From positions 1 through 35,893 of the forward strand of contig JANYAU010000060.1 of assembly GCA_025361165.1 (NCBI GenBank): 35,893 nt of DNA, in the 5' to 3' direction. Positions 18,239 through 29,300 of the stretch are shown one piece after another. The notes below the pieces were generated by a model, which did not search any database, had not been told where the DNA came from, and saw only the letters and a program-made list of their open reading frames with translations. Source of the stretch: Betaproteobacteria bacterium (GTDB lineage: Bacteria; Pseudomonadota; Gammaproteobacteria; Burkholderiales; Thiobacteraceae). A program made the position numbers and the translations under genes. Numbering within the stretch: position 1 is the first letter of the stretch; the number at the start of each line of letters is the position of its first letter.

Positions 18239-19265
18239 GCGCTTGCTCCAAAATACGCAACACCAATTGCTCGAACGACAAACCGGCTTGACGCGCCGCC
18301 ATCGGCACCAGGCTGTGATCGGTCATGCCGGGTGAGGTGTTCAGTTCCAAGAAATACGGTGTACCGCTTTCATCCACGATCAAGTCCGCGCGTCCCCAAC
18401 CCTGGCAGCCGAGCAACTCGAAGGCTTTGAGCGCCAGCGACTGCACTGCGCGCTCTGCCTGCGGCGCCAATTCGCAGGGACAGATATAACGCGTATCGTT
18501 GGCGATGTATTTGGCGTTGTAGTCGTAGAAAGTATGCGGCGTTTCCAACCGGATTAAGGGCAAGGCCTTATCGCCCAGAATGGCAGCGGTGTATTCCACG
18601 CCAGCCACGAACTGCTCGGCGATCACCGTGCGATCGTGTTTCGCCGCCAACTCATACGCCATTTTCAAATCCTCGGCGCGCATCACTTTACTCATGCCGA
18701 TCGACGAACCTTCGCTCGCCGGCTTGACCATCAAGGGCAACCCCAGATCCGCCGCCACTTGATCGAAATTCGAGTGCGCGGTGAGCAGCGCGTCGTGCGG
18801 CGTGGGCACGCCCGCCGCCTGCCACACCAGCTTGGTGCGCCATTTGTCCATGGCCAACGCCGAAGCCAGTACGCCGCTGCCGGTATAGGGGATGCCCATC
18901 AATTCCAGCGCGCCTTGGATCGTGCCGTCCTCACCGTAGCGCCCATGCAGCGCGATGAATACGCGATCGAAGCCTTTGAGTTCCGCCAGTTCGCGTTCGG
19001 CTGGATCGAAGGCTTGCGCATCGACACCGCTGGATTGCAATGCCGCCAATACTGCATGGCCGCTCTTCAACGACACTTCACGCTCGGCGGAACGCCCGCC
19101 CAGCAACACCGCCACTTTTCCAAAATTGCCCATGCGCGGCGCGAACGGCAATACTTGCGAGCTGATACCGCCGGCGCTGCCGCGCCCGGCTTCTTCCGCC
19201 ATCACCCGCTTCACCCGGCTCATGAGCGGGTCGTCGGCGCGTGGCTGAAATTGAATGTTTGTCAT
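18228..19265 (-). CDS. ddl: D-alanine--D-alanine ligase, with N-terminal extension
   Basis: 345 residues. The ATP-grasp enzyme proper starts near residue 45 ([21 protein letters not shown]) and includes [24 protein letters not shown], and [18 protein letters not shown], all catalytic regions. It makes the D-Ala-D-Ala dipeptide used by MurF. The first 44 residues are extra compared with DdlB of Escherichia coli. They are nevertheless supported: the first ATG overlaps the murB stop (ATGA) and has GGAGG 7 nt upstream, while the internal ATG at 19133 has no ribosome site. Confidence 0.96.
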   Translation of the reverse strand: MTNIQFQPRADDPLMSRVKRVMAEEAGRGSAGGISSQVLPFAPRMGNFGKVAVLLGGRSAEREVSLKSGHAVLAALQSSGVDAQAFDPAERELAELKGFDRVFIALHGRYGEDGTIQGALELMGIPYTGSGVLASALAMDKWRTKLVWQAAGVPTPHDALLTAHSNFDQVAADLGLPLMVKPASEGSSIGMSKVMRAEDLKMAYELAAKHDRTVIAEQFVAGVEYTAAILGDKALPLIRLETPHTFYDYNAKYIANDTRYICPCELAPQAERAVQSLALKAFELLGCQGWGRADLIVDESGTPYFLELNTSPGMTDHSLVPMAARQAGLSFEQLVLRILEQAHVG

Positions 19266-20176
19266 CGTGCAGCCTCCGAACCCGAGGCGAGATCCCCGAC
19301 GATCCGCACTTCTGGCTCAAGCAAAATTCCCTTTTCCCGCCGCACGGTGTCTTGCACCGTGTGGATCAGGCTTTCAATATCCGCCGCCGTCGCCCTGCCC
19401 AAATTGACGATGAAGTTAGCGTGTTTCTCCGATACCTGCGCGCCCCCGCTGAGCCGGCCTTTGAGACCACATGTCTCGATCAGCCGCGCGGCATAATCCC
19501 CCGGCGGATTGCGAAACACCGAACCGGCATTGGGTTGCTGCAAGGGCTGCGTATCGATGCGTTGTTGCAATAAGGTTTTAATGCGGCTTTGCGACGCCAC
19601 GCTATCGCCGCGCGCCAGCTTGAACCACGCGCCGATGAACCATTCCTCGGGGTGAGGTGCCGTAGCGTTTTCGTCGCGTAGGAGCACGTGGCGGTAAGCA
19701 ATCTCATAATTGCTGGGCGGGCGTTGCATCAATTCGCCGCGCCGGTTAATCGTCCGCACTGCGTCGACTTTTTCCCAAGCCTCGGTTCCATAACACCCGG
19801 CATTCATCGCCAGCGCGCCGCCGAGGGTGCCGGGAATCCCGGCCAAAAACTCCGCGCCTGCGTAGCCGTGCTTGGCCGCGAAGCGCGCGAGCTTCGGGCT
19901 CGCCACACCGGCTTCGGCGTAGATCCGCTCGTCTTCTATTCGCACTTCGTTTAGCACCGCATGCATCAAAATCACCGTTCCTTTAAATCCACCGTCACGT
20001 ACTAAGAGATTGCTGCCCAAGCCCACGAACAACACCGGCTCGGCTGGCGGCAGCGTTTTCAAAAACGCCGCCAAATCGTCCAAGCCCGCGGGAATATAAG
20101 CGCGCGCCGCATGCCCGCCCGCCCGCCAACTCACGTGCTTGGCCATCGGTTCGTTTAAGCGCAGCACACCTTTCAC
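19262..20176 (-). CDS. murB: UDP-N-acetylenolpyruvoylglucosamine reductase MurB
   Basis: 304 residues from a GTG start with AGAGG 6 nt upstream. The FAD-binding segment is seen as [16 protein letters not shown] near 51-66, followed by [18 protein letters not shown] near 114-131. The catalytic Ser lies in NAGSVFRNP, and the C-terminal Glu region in [12 protein letters not shown]. It reduces enolpyruvyl-UDP-GlcNAc to UDP-MurNAc with NADPH. It starts 10 bp after murC, and its stop overlaps the ddl start. Confidence 0.96.
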   Translation of the reverse strand: MKGVLRLNEPMAKHVSWRAGGHAARAYIPAGLDDLAAFLKTLPPAEPVLFVGLGSNLLVRDGGFKGTVILMHAVLNEVRIEDERIYAEAGVASPKLARFAAKHGYAGAEFLAGIPGTLGGALAMNAGCYGTEAWEKVDAVRTINRRGELMQRPPSNYEIAYRHVLLRDENATAPHPEEWFIGAWFKLARGDSVASQSRIKTLLQQRIDTQPLQQPNAGSVFRNPPGDYAARLIETCGLKGRLSGGAQVSEKHANFIVNLGRATAADIESLIHTVQDTVRREKGILLEPEVRIVGDLASGSEAAR

Positions 20177-20186
20177 GCTTCACCTC

Positions 20187-21581
20187 TCACGCCTCACCGG
20201 CCGGTTGCGCCAGTAGCACCGGCACTTGCCCAACCGAGCCCGCACCCATGGTCAACACCACATCGCCAGCGCGCACCAAATTCATAATCGCCTGCGGCAT
20301 TTCCATGGCCGTTTCCACAAATACGGGTTCGATGCTGCCCGCCACCCGGATCGCGCGCGTTAACGCCCGTCCATCAGCCGCCACGATCGGTGCTTCGCCT
20401 GCCGGATACACTTCCGTCAATACCAGTGCGTCCACGCTCGACAACACCTTCACGAAATCCTCAAACAAATCTCGCGTGCGCGAATAGCGATGCGGTTGGA
20501 ACGCCAACACCAAACGTTGTTGGGGAAATGCGCCGCGTGCGGCGGCAAGCGTGGCCGCCATTTCCACCGGGTGGTGGCCGTAATCGTCGATCAAGGTGAA
20601 ATATCCGCCGCTAGGCAGTGGGATTTCGCCATAACGCTGAAAACGCCGTCCCACGCCCTTGAACTCGGACAGCCCCTTTAGAATCGCCTTGTCCGAGACA
20701 TTCAATTCAGTCGCCACGGCGATGGCCGCCAAGGCATTCAGCACGTTGTGATGTCCCGGTAGATTGAGTGTCACTGCGAGTTTTGCCGCGCCTTTGCGCG
20801 TCACCTGAAACTGCATTTGCCCGGCAGCCGCCTTGATTTTGCTGGCGCGCACATCAGCCTCTTTACCTGTGCCGTAAGTGATGATCGCTTTGGTGACCCG
20901 CGGCATGATCGCTTGTACATGCGGGTCGTCCGCGCACAACACGGCGACGCCATAAAACGGTAGGTGCTGAAGAAAATAGACGAAGGCTTGCTTTAATTTT
21001 TCGAAATCATGGTCATAGGTTTCCATATGGTCGGCGTCGATATTCGTCACCACTGACAGCATCGGATTCAAATACAGGAAAGACGCATCGGATTCGTCTG
21101 CTTCCGCCACCAGCCACTCGCCTTGGCCCAACTTGGCATGCGCACCCGCCGCTTCGAGCCGGCCGCCAATCACGTACGTCGGATCCAAGCCGCCTTCCGC
21201 TAACACGCTCGCAATCAAACTGGTGGTCGTGGTCTTGCCATGGGTGCCGGCTACCGCGATGCCTTGTTTGAAACGCATCAACTCCGCCAACATGATCGCG
21301 CGCGGCACGACCGGGATATTTTTATCGCGTGCCGCCAACACTTCCGGGTTGTCCGGCTTCACGGCGGTCGAGGTGACGACCACGTCGGCCTTATCCAGAT
21401 GGCTTGCGGCATGGCTATGGAACACTTTGGCGCCCTGCTTCGTCAGGCGCTTGGTCGCAGCGTTGTCGGACAAATCCGAACCGCTCACTTTAAAGCCCAG
21501 ATTAAGCAGCACTTCGGCGATACCGCTCATGCCTACGCCGCCGATGCCTACGAAGTGAATGTGTTTGACTTTATGTTTCAC
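20187..21581 (-). CDS. murC: UDP-N-acetylmuramate--L-alanine ligase MurC
   Basis: 464 residues from the GTG ending at 21581, which overlaps the murG stop as GTGA and has GAGG 8 nt upstream; a longer frame from TTG at 21599 is less likely. The N-terminal Rossmann motif is [15 protein letters not shown], and the ATP loop is AGTHGKTTT at 111-119. [13 protein letters not shown] and the [18 protein letters not shown] region are typical. It adds L-Ala, the first residue of the stem peptide, to UDP-MurNAc in the cytoplasm. Confidence 0.97.
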   Translation of the reverse strand: MKHKVKHIHFVGIGGVGMSGIAEVLLNLGFKVSGSDLSDNAATKRLTKQGAKVFHSHAASHLDKADVVVTSTAVKPDNPEVLAARDKNIPVVPRAIMLAELMRFKQGIAVAGTHGKTTTTSLIASVLAEGGLDPTYVIGGRLEAAGAHAKLGQGEWLVAEADESDASFLYLNPMLSVVTNIDADHMETYDHDFEKLKQAFVYFLQHLPFYGVAVLCADDPHVQAIMPRVTKAIITYGTGKEADVRASKIKAAAGQMQFQVTRKGAAKLAVTLNLPGHHNVLNALAAIAVATELNVSDKAILKGLSEFKGVGRRFQRYGEIPLPSGGYFTLIDDYGHHPVEMAATLAAARGAFPQQRLVLAFQPHRYSRTRDLFEDFVKVLSSVDALVLTEVYPAGEAPIVAADGRALTRAIRVAGSIEPVFVETAMEMPQAIMNLVRAGDVVLTMGAGSVGQVPVLLAQPAGEA

Positions 21582-22681
21582 GCCGCCAACCTCACACAAG
21601 CATCCGCTACCACGCGTGTCGCATCCGGCTGCGCCAGCGCGCGCGCGTGCTGCGCCATGGCCATTAATTTCTCGCGCGTGAATTCACCCAGCAATTGCGC
21701 GAGCCGCTGCGGCGTCAATTCGTTTTGCGGCAACAGCACTGCTGCACCGGCCGCGCTCAAAAAAATCGCATTGGTGGTTTGATGATCGTCCACCGCATGC
21801 GGATAAGGCACCAGTACGCTGGCCACGCCCGCCGCCGCCAGCTCGGCTATCGTCAGCGCACCCGCGCGGCAAATCACCAAATCGCACCAGGCATACCGCG
21901 CCGCCATGTCGTCGATGAAGGCCAGCACCTCGGCGCTGACACCCACCGCCGCATAATTCGCCTGCAATTGCGCGAGATGTTTCATACCGGCTTGATGCAC
22001 TACCTGCGGACGGTTTGCCGCGTCTATAAGTTTCAAGGCTTGCGGTACCGTGGTGTTCAAGACTTGCGCGCCGAGGCTGCCGCCGACCACTAACACGCGC
22101 AAATTCCCGCTGCGATTTTGTAAGCGCGCGGCAGGCGCGGGCAGTGCCGCGATCTCGGCGCGCACCGGATTACCGCAGCACAGCACGGCCACCTTGCCGC
22201 AGGGAATGGGTTTGTCTTTCGGGCCTTGGAATGCGCTGGGAAATGCCACCAGTACTTTGTCCGCTAGGCAGGCGAGCATGCGATTGGTGAGTCCTGCAAT
22301 GGAGTTCTGCTCATGGATCACCAGCGGGCGATTGAATAGCGAAGCCATCATGCCGCCAGGAAATGCGGTATAACCGCCCAGCCCCAGCACCACATCTGGC
22401 CGCTGCTTGAAAATCGCGCGCGCGCTTTGAATGAAGGCGATGAGGAGCTGCATCGGCAGCCATACCATGCGCAACCAGCCTTTGCCGCGCACGCCGCCGA
22501 ATTTCAACCACACCATCTCAATGCCTTGTTCCGGCACCAGCTTGGCTTCTAAGCCATGCTTCGTGCCCAGCCAAATCACATGCCAACCGCGTTCGCGCAG
22601 ATCATTCGCTACCGCCAATCCTGGATACACATGACCGCCAGTGCCGCCAGCCATAATCATCACGGTGCGTGGGACGCTCAT
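21578..22681 (-). CDS. murG: Lipid II glycosyltransferase MurG
   Basis: 367 residues from the ATG ending at 22681, with GAGG 8 nt upstream; the frame extends 18 codons further without a ribosome site. [14 protein letters not shown] at 12-25 is the first G-loop, with [12 protein letters not shown] and [12 protein letters not shown] following. [12 protein letters not shown] and the donor-binding [15 protein letters not shown] complete the GT28 fold. It transfers GlcNAc to lipid I at the inner face of the membrane. It is separated from ftsW by 106 bp carrying a small hairpin. Confidence 0.97.
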   Translation of the reverse strand: MSVPRTVMIMAGGTGGHVYPGLAVANDLRERGWHVIWLGTKHGLEAKLVPEQGIEMVWLKFGGVRGKGWLRMVWLPMQLLIAFIQSARAIFKQRPDVVLGLGGYTAFPGGMMASLFNRPLVIHEQNSIAGLTNRMLACLADKVLVAFPSAFQGPKDKPIPCGKVAVLCCGNPVRAEIAALPAPAARLQNRSGNLRVLVVGGSLGAQVLNTTVPQALKLIDAANRPQVVHQAGMKHLAQLQANYAAVGVSAEVLAFIDDMAARYAWCDLVICRAGALTIAELAAAGVASVLVPYPHAVDDHQTTNAIFLSAAGAAVLLPQNELTPQRLAQLLGEFTREKLMAMAQHARALAQPDATRVVADACVRLAA

Positions 22682-22758
22682 ACCGTTCGCCTCTTCCACC
22701 ATCGAGTAATGTCCGCCCAATCGTGTCGGCTCCACGCAGCATTCGCGGACGGTCTCAT

Positions 22759-22773
22759 CCCCGCTTCGCGGGG
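22759..22773. repeat. Short GC hairpin in the ftsW-murG gap
   Basis: CCCCGCTTCGCGGGG pairs its two arms around a 3-nt loop, with no T-run on either side. It may be a repeat remnant or an RNA stability element. Confidence 0.6.
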
Positions 22774-22787
22774 CCCCTGTTCCCTGC

Positions 22788-23954
22788 TCATACCGCGTAC
22801 CCCTTGAGCAATTGCCGGCTCTCCCAATCCACGCGCAATAAGATACCGAGCGCCACGCAATTGGCGGCGATGCCGCTGCCGCCGAACGACAACAACGGCA
22901 GGGTTAAGCCTTTGGTCGGCAGCAAGCCCATGTTCACACCCATATTGATGATGGATTGCACCGCCAGCCAAATGCCAATGCCGTGTGCTACCAGCGCGGC
23001 GAATGGCCGCTCCAGCGACGCCGCTTGGCGGCCGATGGCAAAAGCACGCAAGGTAAGATAAGCAAACATCCCCACCACCGCGGCCACACCCACGAAGCCG
23101 AGTTCCTCCGCGATGACCGCCAATAAAAAGTCGGTGTGCGCTTCGGGCAAATACATTAATTTTTCAATGCTGCCGCCCAAGCCCACACCGAACCACTCAC
23201 CCCGCCCGAAAGCGATCAAGGCGTGCGAAAGTTGATAGCCTTTGCCGAAGGGATCAGCCCACGGATCCATGAAGCCGATGATGCGTTGCATGCGATACGG
23301 CGAGCGCCAGATGACAAAGGCAAAACCAATTACCAACATCACAATGAGGGCGCCGAATTGCCGCCCATTAATGCCGCCGAGGAATAAGATGCCCATCGCG
23401 ATAGCGATGATGACGGCGAACGCGCCGAAATCGGGTTCGAGCAACAGTAAAGCGCCGATGAACAACATCACCAACAGCATCGGCAGAAATCCCCGGGTGA
23501 AGCTCTCGATGTGCCCCGCCTTGCGTATGGTGTAGTCCGCGGCGTAGAGAACGGCGAACAATTTCATCAACTCCGAGGGTTGTAGATTCACGACTAACAG
23601 CGATATCCAGCGCTTCGATCCGTTCACCTCGCGTCCGATATGTGGCACCAGCACCAGCACCAGCATCACGATGCCGGTAATAAACAAGTACGGCGCCAGT
23701 TTTTGCCAGGCACGCAGGGGAAATTGGAAGGCGATAAATCCGAATATCAAACTCACGGTGACATACATCAATTGCCGCACCAGGTAATAGCTTTCCTGGT
23801 AGCCGGTATAACGGTTGGCCCCGGCGATGCCGATCGATGCCGAATACACCATCACCACGCCAAAGGCGAGCAGCAGCAGCGATACCCACAACAAACCTTG
23901 GTCATAATCCGGCTTGGCATGCTGCGTTTTCAGTGCAGTGGCGTAGAACATCAT
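22788..23954 (-). CDS. ftsW: Septal peptidoglycan polymerase FtsW (SEDS)
   Basis: 388 residues with about ten membrane segments. SEDS hallmarks are present: [30 protein letters not shown] near 130-155, and the C-terminal [20 protein letters not shown] motif. The ATG overlaps the murD stop and has AGGAG 8 nt upstream; a second ATG follows directly. FtsW polymerises glycan at the septum together with FtsI, encoded at 29297-31042. Confidence 0.97.
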   Translation of the reverse strand: MMFYATALKTQHAKPDYDQGLLWVSLLLLAFGVVMVYSASIGIAGANRYTGYQESYYLVRQLMYVTVSLIFGFIAFQFPLRAWQKLAPYLFITGIVMLVLVLVPHIGREVNGSKRWISLLVVNLQPSELMKLFAVLYAADYTIRKAGHIESFTRGFLPMLLVMLFIGALLLLEPDFGAFAVIIAIAMGILFLGGINGRQFGALIVMLVIGFAFVIWRSPYRMQRIIGFMDPWADPFGKGYQLSHALIAFGRGEWFGVGLGGSIEKLMYLPEAHTDFLLAVIAEELGFVGVAAVVGMFAYLTLRAFAIGRQAASLERPFAALVAHGIGIWLAVQSIINMGVNMGLLPTKGLTLPLLSFGGSGIAANCVALGILLRVDWESRQLLKGYAV

Positions 23955-25315
23955 GCTGCGCGCTCCTGCTTGAGTTTTTGTACTGCCGCGACGAACACCT
24001 GCGCGCGGTGTTCATAGTTACGAAACATATCGAAGCTGGCGCATGCCGGGGACAGCAACACGGCATCCCCTCTCTGCGCGGCGTTAAATGCCAGCATCAC
24101 CGCTTCATCCATATCACGCGCTTTGATCAGAGGTACGCCGCATCCCGCCACCGCAGCTTCAATGCGCGGCGCATCGCGCCCGATCAGCACCACCGCGCGC
24201 GCATGCACGGCGCAAGCCATTTTGAGCGGCGTAAAATCTTGGCCTTTGCCATCGCCGCCCGCGATCAACACCACGGGTTCGGCCATGCCCGTCAAGGCCG
24301 CCACCGTGGCGCCCACATTGGTACCCTTGGAATCGTCATAGAATGTCACATCGCCCACTTCCGCGATTTTTTCCACGCGATGCGGCAAACCCTTGAAGTT
24401 GCGCAAAGCCGTGAGCAAGGGCGCCATCGGCAGTCCAATCGCGCGGCACAGCGCAAGCGCGGCCAAGGCATTCGCCGCATTGTGCCGTCCGGCGAGCGGA
24501 ATAATATCGCTGGCGGGAAGCAGTTTTTCTTGCCCGCGTGCCAACCACGCTTGGCCTTCGACCTCGATCAAACCCCATTCCGCATCATTGGCCGGCGCAC
24601 CCAGCCCGAAGGTTTCAATCTGTCTTTCAGCCACCGTCATCGCACGGCTATACACATCTTCGCGATTTAATACTTGCATGCCCTTGCCAAAAAAGATGCG
24701 CGCTTTGGCGGCAGCATAATCATCCATATCGCGATAACGATCCAAATGATCTTGCGTCACGTTCAACACCGTCGCCGCATCGGCATCGAGCGTGGTGGTC
24801 GTTTCCAATTGAAAGCTCGACAACTCCAGCACGAATACATCGGGCATCACCGCACCGTCTTCGATAACACTCAACGCATCCAATACTGGCAAGCCGATAT
24901 TGCCTGCCACCACGGTATGCAGCCCGGCTTGCTTGCACATCGCGCCGCACAAGGCAGTCACTGTGGTTTTGCCGTTGGCGCCGGTAATCGCAATCACCTT
25001 ACTTTGGCGCGGCGCTAAGGCCTGGGCAAACAATTCCACATCACCCACCACCGGTACGCCGTGTTGGCTAACACTCGACTTAGGCACGCCGGGGCTGATG
25101 GCAATGAGATCAATACCTTGAAAACAAGCAGCGTCGAATGCGCCGGCCATGATCTCGACTTGCGGCCATTCCTCGCGAATACGCGCGGCATGCGGCGGAT
25201 TGGCGCGGCTGTCGGCGGCGCGCACGCGCGCGCCGTGGCGCGCGAGCCAACGCACCATCGATAGGCCGGTATCGCCCAGGCCTAGCACCAACACATTTTT
25301 TCCATCCACTTGCAT
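23951..25315 (-). CDS. murD: UDP-N-acetylmuramoyl-L-alanine--D-glutamate ligase MurD
   Basis: 454 residues. The N-terminal Rossmann motif is [17 protein letters not shown], the ATP loop TGANGKTT at 111-118, and [10 protein letters not shown] near 185 plus [17 protein letters not shown] are typical Mur ligase motifs. The ATG ending at 25315 matches family N-termini, but AGGA lies only 1 nt before it; a GTG two codons later has AGGA at 7 nt and could be the true start. It adds D-Glu to UDP-MurNAc-L-Ala. Confidence 0.96.
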   Translation of the reverse strand: MQVDGKNVLVLGLGDTGLSMVRWLARHGARVRAADSRANPPHAARIREEWPQVEIMAGAFDAACFQGIDLIAISPGVPKSSVSQHGVPVVGDVELFAQALAPRQSKVIAITGANGKTTVTALCGAMCKQAGLHTVVAGNIGLPVLDALSVIEDGAVMPDVFVLELSSFQLETTTTLDADAATVLNVTQDHLDRYRDMDDYAAAKARIFFGKGMQVLNREDVYSRAMTVAERQIETFGLGAPANDAEWGLIEVEGQAWLARGQEKLLPASDIIPLAGRHNAANALAALALCRAIGLPMAPLLTALRNFKGLPHRVEKIAEVGDVTFYDDSKGTNVGATVAALTGMAEPVVLIAGGDGKGQDFTPLKMACAVHARAVVLIGRDAPRIEAAVAGCGVPLIKARDMDEAVMLAFNAAQRGDAVLLSPACASFDMFRNYEHRAQVFVAAVQKLKQERAA

Positions 25316-25326
25316 GTCCTATGTAG

Positions 25327-25346
25327 GGGCGAGGCATGCCTCGCCC
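25327..25346. repeat. Perfect 20-bp palindrome in the mraY-murD gap
   Basis: GGGCGAGGCATGCCTCGCCC reads identically on both strands and fills most of a 40-bp spacer in an otherwise tightly packed operon. It resembles dispersed palindromic repeats; it could also form an RNA hairpin just before the murD ribosome site. Confidence 0.85.
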
Positions 25347-25355
25347 TCACGTCTC

Positions 25356-26447
25356 CTATCGCAACTTCAGCGTTGATAAACCAAACAACACCAGAATCAT
25401 GGTGATGATCCAAAAGCGCACCACCACTTGGTTTTCCTTCCAGCCCTTCAATTCATAGTGATGGTGCAAGGGCGCCATGCGGAAAATGCGTTTTCCGGTG
25501 AGCTTGAACGACGCCACTTGCAATATCACCGACAAGGTTTCCACCACGAACACACCGCCCATGATGAATAGCACAATTTCCTGGCGCACGATCACCGCCA
25601 CCGCACCGAGCGCGCCACCCAAGGCCAGCGCGCCGACATCACCCATGAACACTTCCGCCGGATAGGCGTTGAACCACAAAAAGCCCAGACCCGCCCCCGC
25701 CATCGCGGCGCAAAATACCGCCAATTCGCCCGCGCCGGGGATATACGGCAGTTGCAGATACTTGGAGAACACCGCATTACCTGCGACATAGGCGAAAATC
25801 GCCAGTGCACTGCCCACCATCACTGTCGGCATGATGGCGAGGCCATCCAGCCCATCGGTGAGATTCACCGCATTGCTGGTGCCCACGATCACGAAATACG
25901 CCAGCACCATGAAACCAATCGCCCCCAAGGGAATGGACACTGTCTTAAAAAACGGCACGATTAATTCGGTCTGCGCCGGCAGCTTGGTGCTGTAGGCGAT
26001 AAAAGCCACGGCGACCAGTGCAATCACCGATTGCCAAAAATACTTCGCCTTGGCCGACAAGCCCTTGGGGTTGCGATGAACGACTTTGCGATAGTCGTCC
26101 ACCCAGCCCACCGCGCCGAAACCTGCGGTGACCAACATCACCACCCACACGTAGAGATTTTTCAGGTCTACCCACAACAAGGTTGCGATCAAAATCGCCA
26201 CCAGAATCAAGGCGCCGCCCATCGTCGGCGTGCCGGCTTTGATGAGATGCGATTGCGGGCCGTCATCGCGCACCGCTTGGCCGATTTTGTACGCCGTCAG
26301 CCGGCGTATCATGCCCGGGCCGACCACGAGAGAAATCGCCAGCGCCGTTAACGCCGCCAGCACCGCGCGCAGCGTGATGTAACTGAACACATTGAAGGCA
26401 CGCACATGCATGTCTTGGGCCAGCCATTGAAACAGTGCTAACAGCAT
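25356..26447 (-). CDS. mraY: Phospho-N-acetylmuramoyl-pentapeptide transferase MraY
   Basis: 363 residues with about ten membrane helices. Signature regions are [12 protein letters not shown] near 70, [14 protein letters not shown] (catalytic Asp pair), [28 protein letters not shown] and [13 protein letters not shown]. The ATG has GAGGA 7 nt upstream, 10 bp after the murF stop. It transfers phospho-MurNAc-pentapeptide to undecaprenyl phosphate, forming lipid I in the inner membrane. Confidence 0.98.
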   Translation of the reverse strand: MLLALFQWLAQDMHVRAFNVFSYITLRAVLAALTALAISLVVGPGMIRRLTAYKIGQAVRDDGPQSHLIKAGTPTMGGALILVAILIATLLWVDLKNLYVWVVMLVTAGFGAVGWVDDYRKVVHRNPKGLSAKAKYFWQSVIALVAVAFIAYSTKLPAQTELIVPFFKTVSIPLGAIGFMVLAYFVIVGTSNAVNLTDGLDGLAIMPTVMVGSALAIFAYVAGNAVFSKYLQLPYIPGAGELAVFCAAMAGAGLGFLWFNAYPAEVFMGDVGALALGGALGAVAVIVRQEIVLFIMGGVFVVETLSVILQVASFKLTGKRIFRMAPLHHHYELKGWKENQVVVRFWIITMILVLFGLSTLKLR

Positions 26448-26457
26448 CGCTGCATCC

Positions 26458-27825
26458 TCATGCCACCTCGAAGCTTTTCACTACCCGCTCCATTTCCATG
26501 AAGCGGGACCCTTTTACCAACACCGTCACTGTCGGCCCGAGACGGTTTTCCAAATCGGCGAGCAATTCTTGAATCCGCTCGAAATGCCAGGCGTTGGCGC
26601 CGAATGCCTGCGCCGCATGGCGGCTCATCTCGCCCAGGCAAAACAGGGCATCGATGCCTTTTTCTTTGGCGTAAGCGCCGATTTCGTCGTGCAGCTTCGC
26701 ACTGTCCGCGCCGAGTTCGCCCATATCGCCGAGCACTAAAATCTTTTCGCCGGCCGCATCCGCTAGTACGTCGATAGCGGCGCGCACCGAACCGGGATTG
26801 GCGTTGTAGGTATCATCAATCAGCGTCGCGCCATGCAGCACTGCCTTCGTTTGTAAGCGCCCTGGCACGCCACTAAAGGCGCCCAAGCCTTCGGCGATGG
26901 CGTGCGCCCCAACGTTGGCCGCGACCGCAGCGGCGCTGGCCGCAAGCGCATTGCGCACGTTGTGCAAGCCGGGCACTTGCAGCCGCACAGATAACGTCGC
27001 TTCGGGCAGTTCGATCTCCAGCTGCGCGCCCGCCGCCAGCAGCTCGTAACGCCCGCTCACGCGTGCCGCATGCTCCAGCCCGAAATCCATCACTTCGCGT
27101 CCGGCGTTCAATTCGCGCCACATCGCTGCGAACGTGTCATCGGCGTTGATCACGGCGATACCGCTCGGGCGCAAGCCGGAGAAAATCTCACCTTTGGCGC
27201 GTGCGATGTTTTCCACGCTGCCCACTTCTCCCACATGCGCCGCTTGCGCGTTATTGACCAGCGCCACCGTAGGCGCAGCCAGATGCGTGAGATAGTCGAT
27301 TTCGCCGAGGTGATTCATACCCATCTCGATCACCGCATAGCGGTGCGTGGCACGCAGCCGCAGCAGCGTCAGCGGCATGCCGATGTCGTTGTTCATATTG
27401 CCTTCGGTCGCGAGCACCGCCGCCGCCGCACCGGTTTCGCTGCGCAGGATGGCAGCGAGCATTTCCTTCACGGTGGTTTTGCCGTTACTGCCGGTCACGG
27501 CGATCAAGGGAATGTCGAAACGATTGCGCCAAGCGGCCGCAAGCTTGCCTAATCCGAGCCGCGTATCCTCCACCACGAGCAAGGACGCGTCAGCGCCGAG
27601 GCCTGACGCCTCCGGGTCGAAACGCGTATCCACCATGACGACGGCTGCCCCATTCTCCAGTGCAAATCGGGCAAAGTCGTGGCCATCGAAGCGATCGCCG
27701 CGCAATGCGACGAACAGCGCGCCGCGTTGCAGTGTGCGAGTATCGGTGCCGACCGACAGAAAGGCCGCCTCTGCGCCGCGCACTTCACCGGCAATGGCCT
27801 GCGCCGCTTCAGAAAGCCGCATCAT
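26458..27825 (-). CDS. murF: UDP-MurNAc-tripeptide--D-alanyl-D-alanine ligase MurF
   Basis: 455 residues. The ATP loop is TGSNGKTT at 111-118, and [45 protein letters not shown] are MurF-specific. It adds the D-Ala-D-Ala dipeptide, completing the pentapeptide precursor. The ATG overlaps the murE stop, with GGAGGGC just upstream, and a second ATG follows immediately. Confidence 0.97.
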   Translation of the reverse strand: MMRLSEAAQAIAGEVRGAEAAFLSVGTDTRTLQRGALFVALRGDRFDGHDFARFALENGAAVVMVDTRFDPEASGLGADASLLVVEDTRLGLGKLAAAWRNRFDIPLIAVTGSNGKTTVKEMLAAILRSETGAAAAVLATEGNMNNDIGMPLTLLRLRATHRYAVIEMGMNHLGEIDYLTHLAAPTVALVNNAQAAHVGEVGSVENIARAKGEIFSGLRPSGIAVINADDTFAAMWRELNAGREVMDFGLEHAARVSGRYELLAAGAQLEIELPEATLSVRLQVPGLHNVRNALAASAAAVAANVGAHAIAEGLGAFSGVPGRLQTKAVLHGATLIDDTYNANPGSVRAAIDVLADAAGEKILVLGDMGELGADSAKLHDEIGAYAKEKGIDALFCLGEMSRHAAQAFGANAWHFERIQELLADLENRLGPTVTVLVKGSRFMEMERVVKSFEVA

Positions 27826-29300
27826 CGCCCGCCCTCCAGCGCACGCGCCGCCACTTCGATATCGTTGAACGGCAGCTTCGCGCCCATGATCTCCTGATAA
27901 TCCTCATGCCCTTTGCCGGCGATCAGCACCACGTCTTGGGCTTGGGCATGACGAATGGCGTAATCGATCGCGGCAGCGCGATCTTCCAGCACGTGATAAT
28001 TCGCGGCCATGCCGGCCAGGATGTCGTCGATGATCGCGCGCGGCTCTTCGTTGCGCGGGTTGTCACTGGTCACGACCACGTGATCCGCTAGGCGCGATGC
28101 GACATCGCCCATCATCGGCCGCTTGCCTTTATCGCGCTGGCCACCACAGCCGAACACGCAAATCAGCTTCGACTCCGACGCTTTGGATTCACCTGCGATT
28201 TCGCGCAATGTGATCAACACTTTTTCTAACGCATCCGGGGTATGGGCGTAATCCACGACCACCAGCGGTTTACCGGGCTTGCGGATCTGCTGCATGCGAC
28301 CCGGCACGGGTTGAACGTGTTGCACGCTGATAATGGCTTGGTCGAATTTCACGCCGCCGGCTAATAGGGTGGCGAGCACCGCAAGTAGATTGTGCGCATT
28401 GAAGCGGCCAAGCACGCTGCTTTCCACTTGCGCATCACCCCAGGGACTCGTGACATCGAACACCAGCCCCTGCGGTCCGACGTGCAAATTGCTACCGCGC
28501 ACGTCGCCCGCATCGAAACCATAGCCGACGACTTGCGTGCCTTTGGTCTCAGCTTTTTGCCGCAACTCGCGCGCATAAGGATCGTCACAATTCAACACCG
28601 CATGGTGCAGTGCCGGCCAAGTGAACAACGCCGATTTCGCCGCCGCGTAACGCTTCATATCACCGTGGTAATCCAAGTGATCGCGCGACAGATTGGTGAA
28701 CAACGCCATTTCGAAATGCATGCCGTTAACGCGTCCTTGATCCAGTGCGTGCGAGGAGACTTCCATTGCCACGCATTGCGCGCCCTCGTCCAAATAGCGC
28801 TTCAAGCTGCGTTGCAACACGATGGGATCGGGCGTGGTATTGGGTGAGGCTTCGAGTTGCTCGGGAAAGCCATTGCCCAGCGTGCCGATAATGGCGGTGG
28901 GACGGCCGGCCTGGCCCAGCGCTTGCGCCAGCCAATGCGAACAAGACGTTTTGCCGTTGGTCCCGGTAATGCCGATGACACATACGCGCCGCGACGGCTG
29001 GCCATACACCTCGGCGGCGAACGCGCCCACTTTATCGCGCAATTGCGGCACGGGCAGATTGGGCACTTGCCAGGCGGGATCCCATAAATAATTCTGGGAT
29101 TCCCACACAATCGCGTTGGCGCCATTGGCAATCGCTTGCGGGATAAATTGCCGCCCATCCATTTGTTCACCGGGATAAGCCACGAAAGTATCACCGGCTT
29201 TTAGCTGACGGCTATCGTTCGCGAGATTCGTCACTTTGACCGGCAGCGCATCCAGCAAATTGAAATCGAATTGGAGTTGCGCGTTGCTAGTGGGGATCAT
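27822..29300 (-). CDS. murE: UDP-MurNAc-L-Ala-D-Glu--meso-diaminopimelate ligase MurE
   Basis: 492 residues. The ATP loop TGTNGKTS is at 112-119, and NTTPDPIVLQ and MEVSSHALDQGRV follow. The DNPR motif at 413-416 marks meso-diaminopimelate rather than lysine specificity, as expected for a Gram-negative. The C-terminus has GKGHEDYQ. The ATG has GGAGG 4 nt upstream and overlaps the ftsI stop as ATGA. Confidence 0.97.
   Translation of the reverse strand: MIPTSNAQLQFDFNLLDALPVKVTNLANDSRQLKAGDTFVAYPGEQMDGRQFIPQAIANGANAIVWESQNYLWDPAWQVPNLPVPQLRDKVGAFAAEVYGQPSRRVCVIGITGTNGKTSCSHWLAQALGQAGRPTAIIGTLGNGFPEQLEASPNTTPDPIVLQRSLKRYLDEGAQCVAMEVSSHALDQGRVNGMHFEMALFTNLSRDHLDYHGDMKRYAAAKSALFTWPALHHAVLNCDDPYARELRQKAETKGTQVVGYGFDAGDVRGSNLHVGPQGLVFDVTSPWGDAQVESSVLGRFNAHNLLAVLATLLAGGVKFDQAIISVQHVQPVPGRMQQIRKPGKPLVVVDYAHTPDALEKVLITLREIAGESKASESKLICVFGCGGQRDKGKRPMMGDVASRLADHVVVTSDNPRNEEPRAIIDDILAGMAANYHVLEDRAAAIDYAIRHAQAQDVVLIAGKGHEDYQEIMGAKLPFNDIEVAARALEGGR

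Noticed and set aside
18636..19496. 286-codon plus-strand frame across ddl and murB
   Set aside because: Crosses two genuine, overlapping genes on the other strand and has no recognisable domain.
23837..24670. 277-codon plus-strand frame across ftsW and murD
   Set aside because: His/Arg-rich shadow; murD and ftsW are complete on the minus strand.
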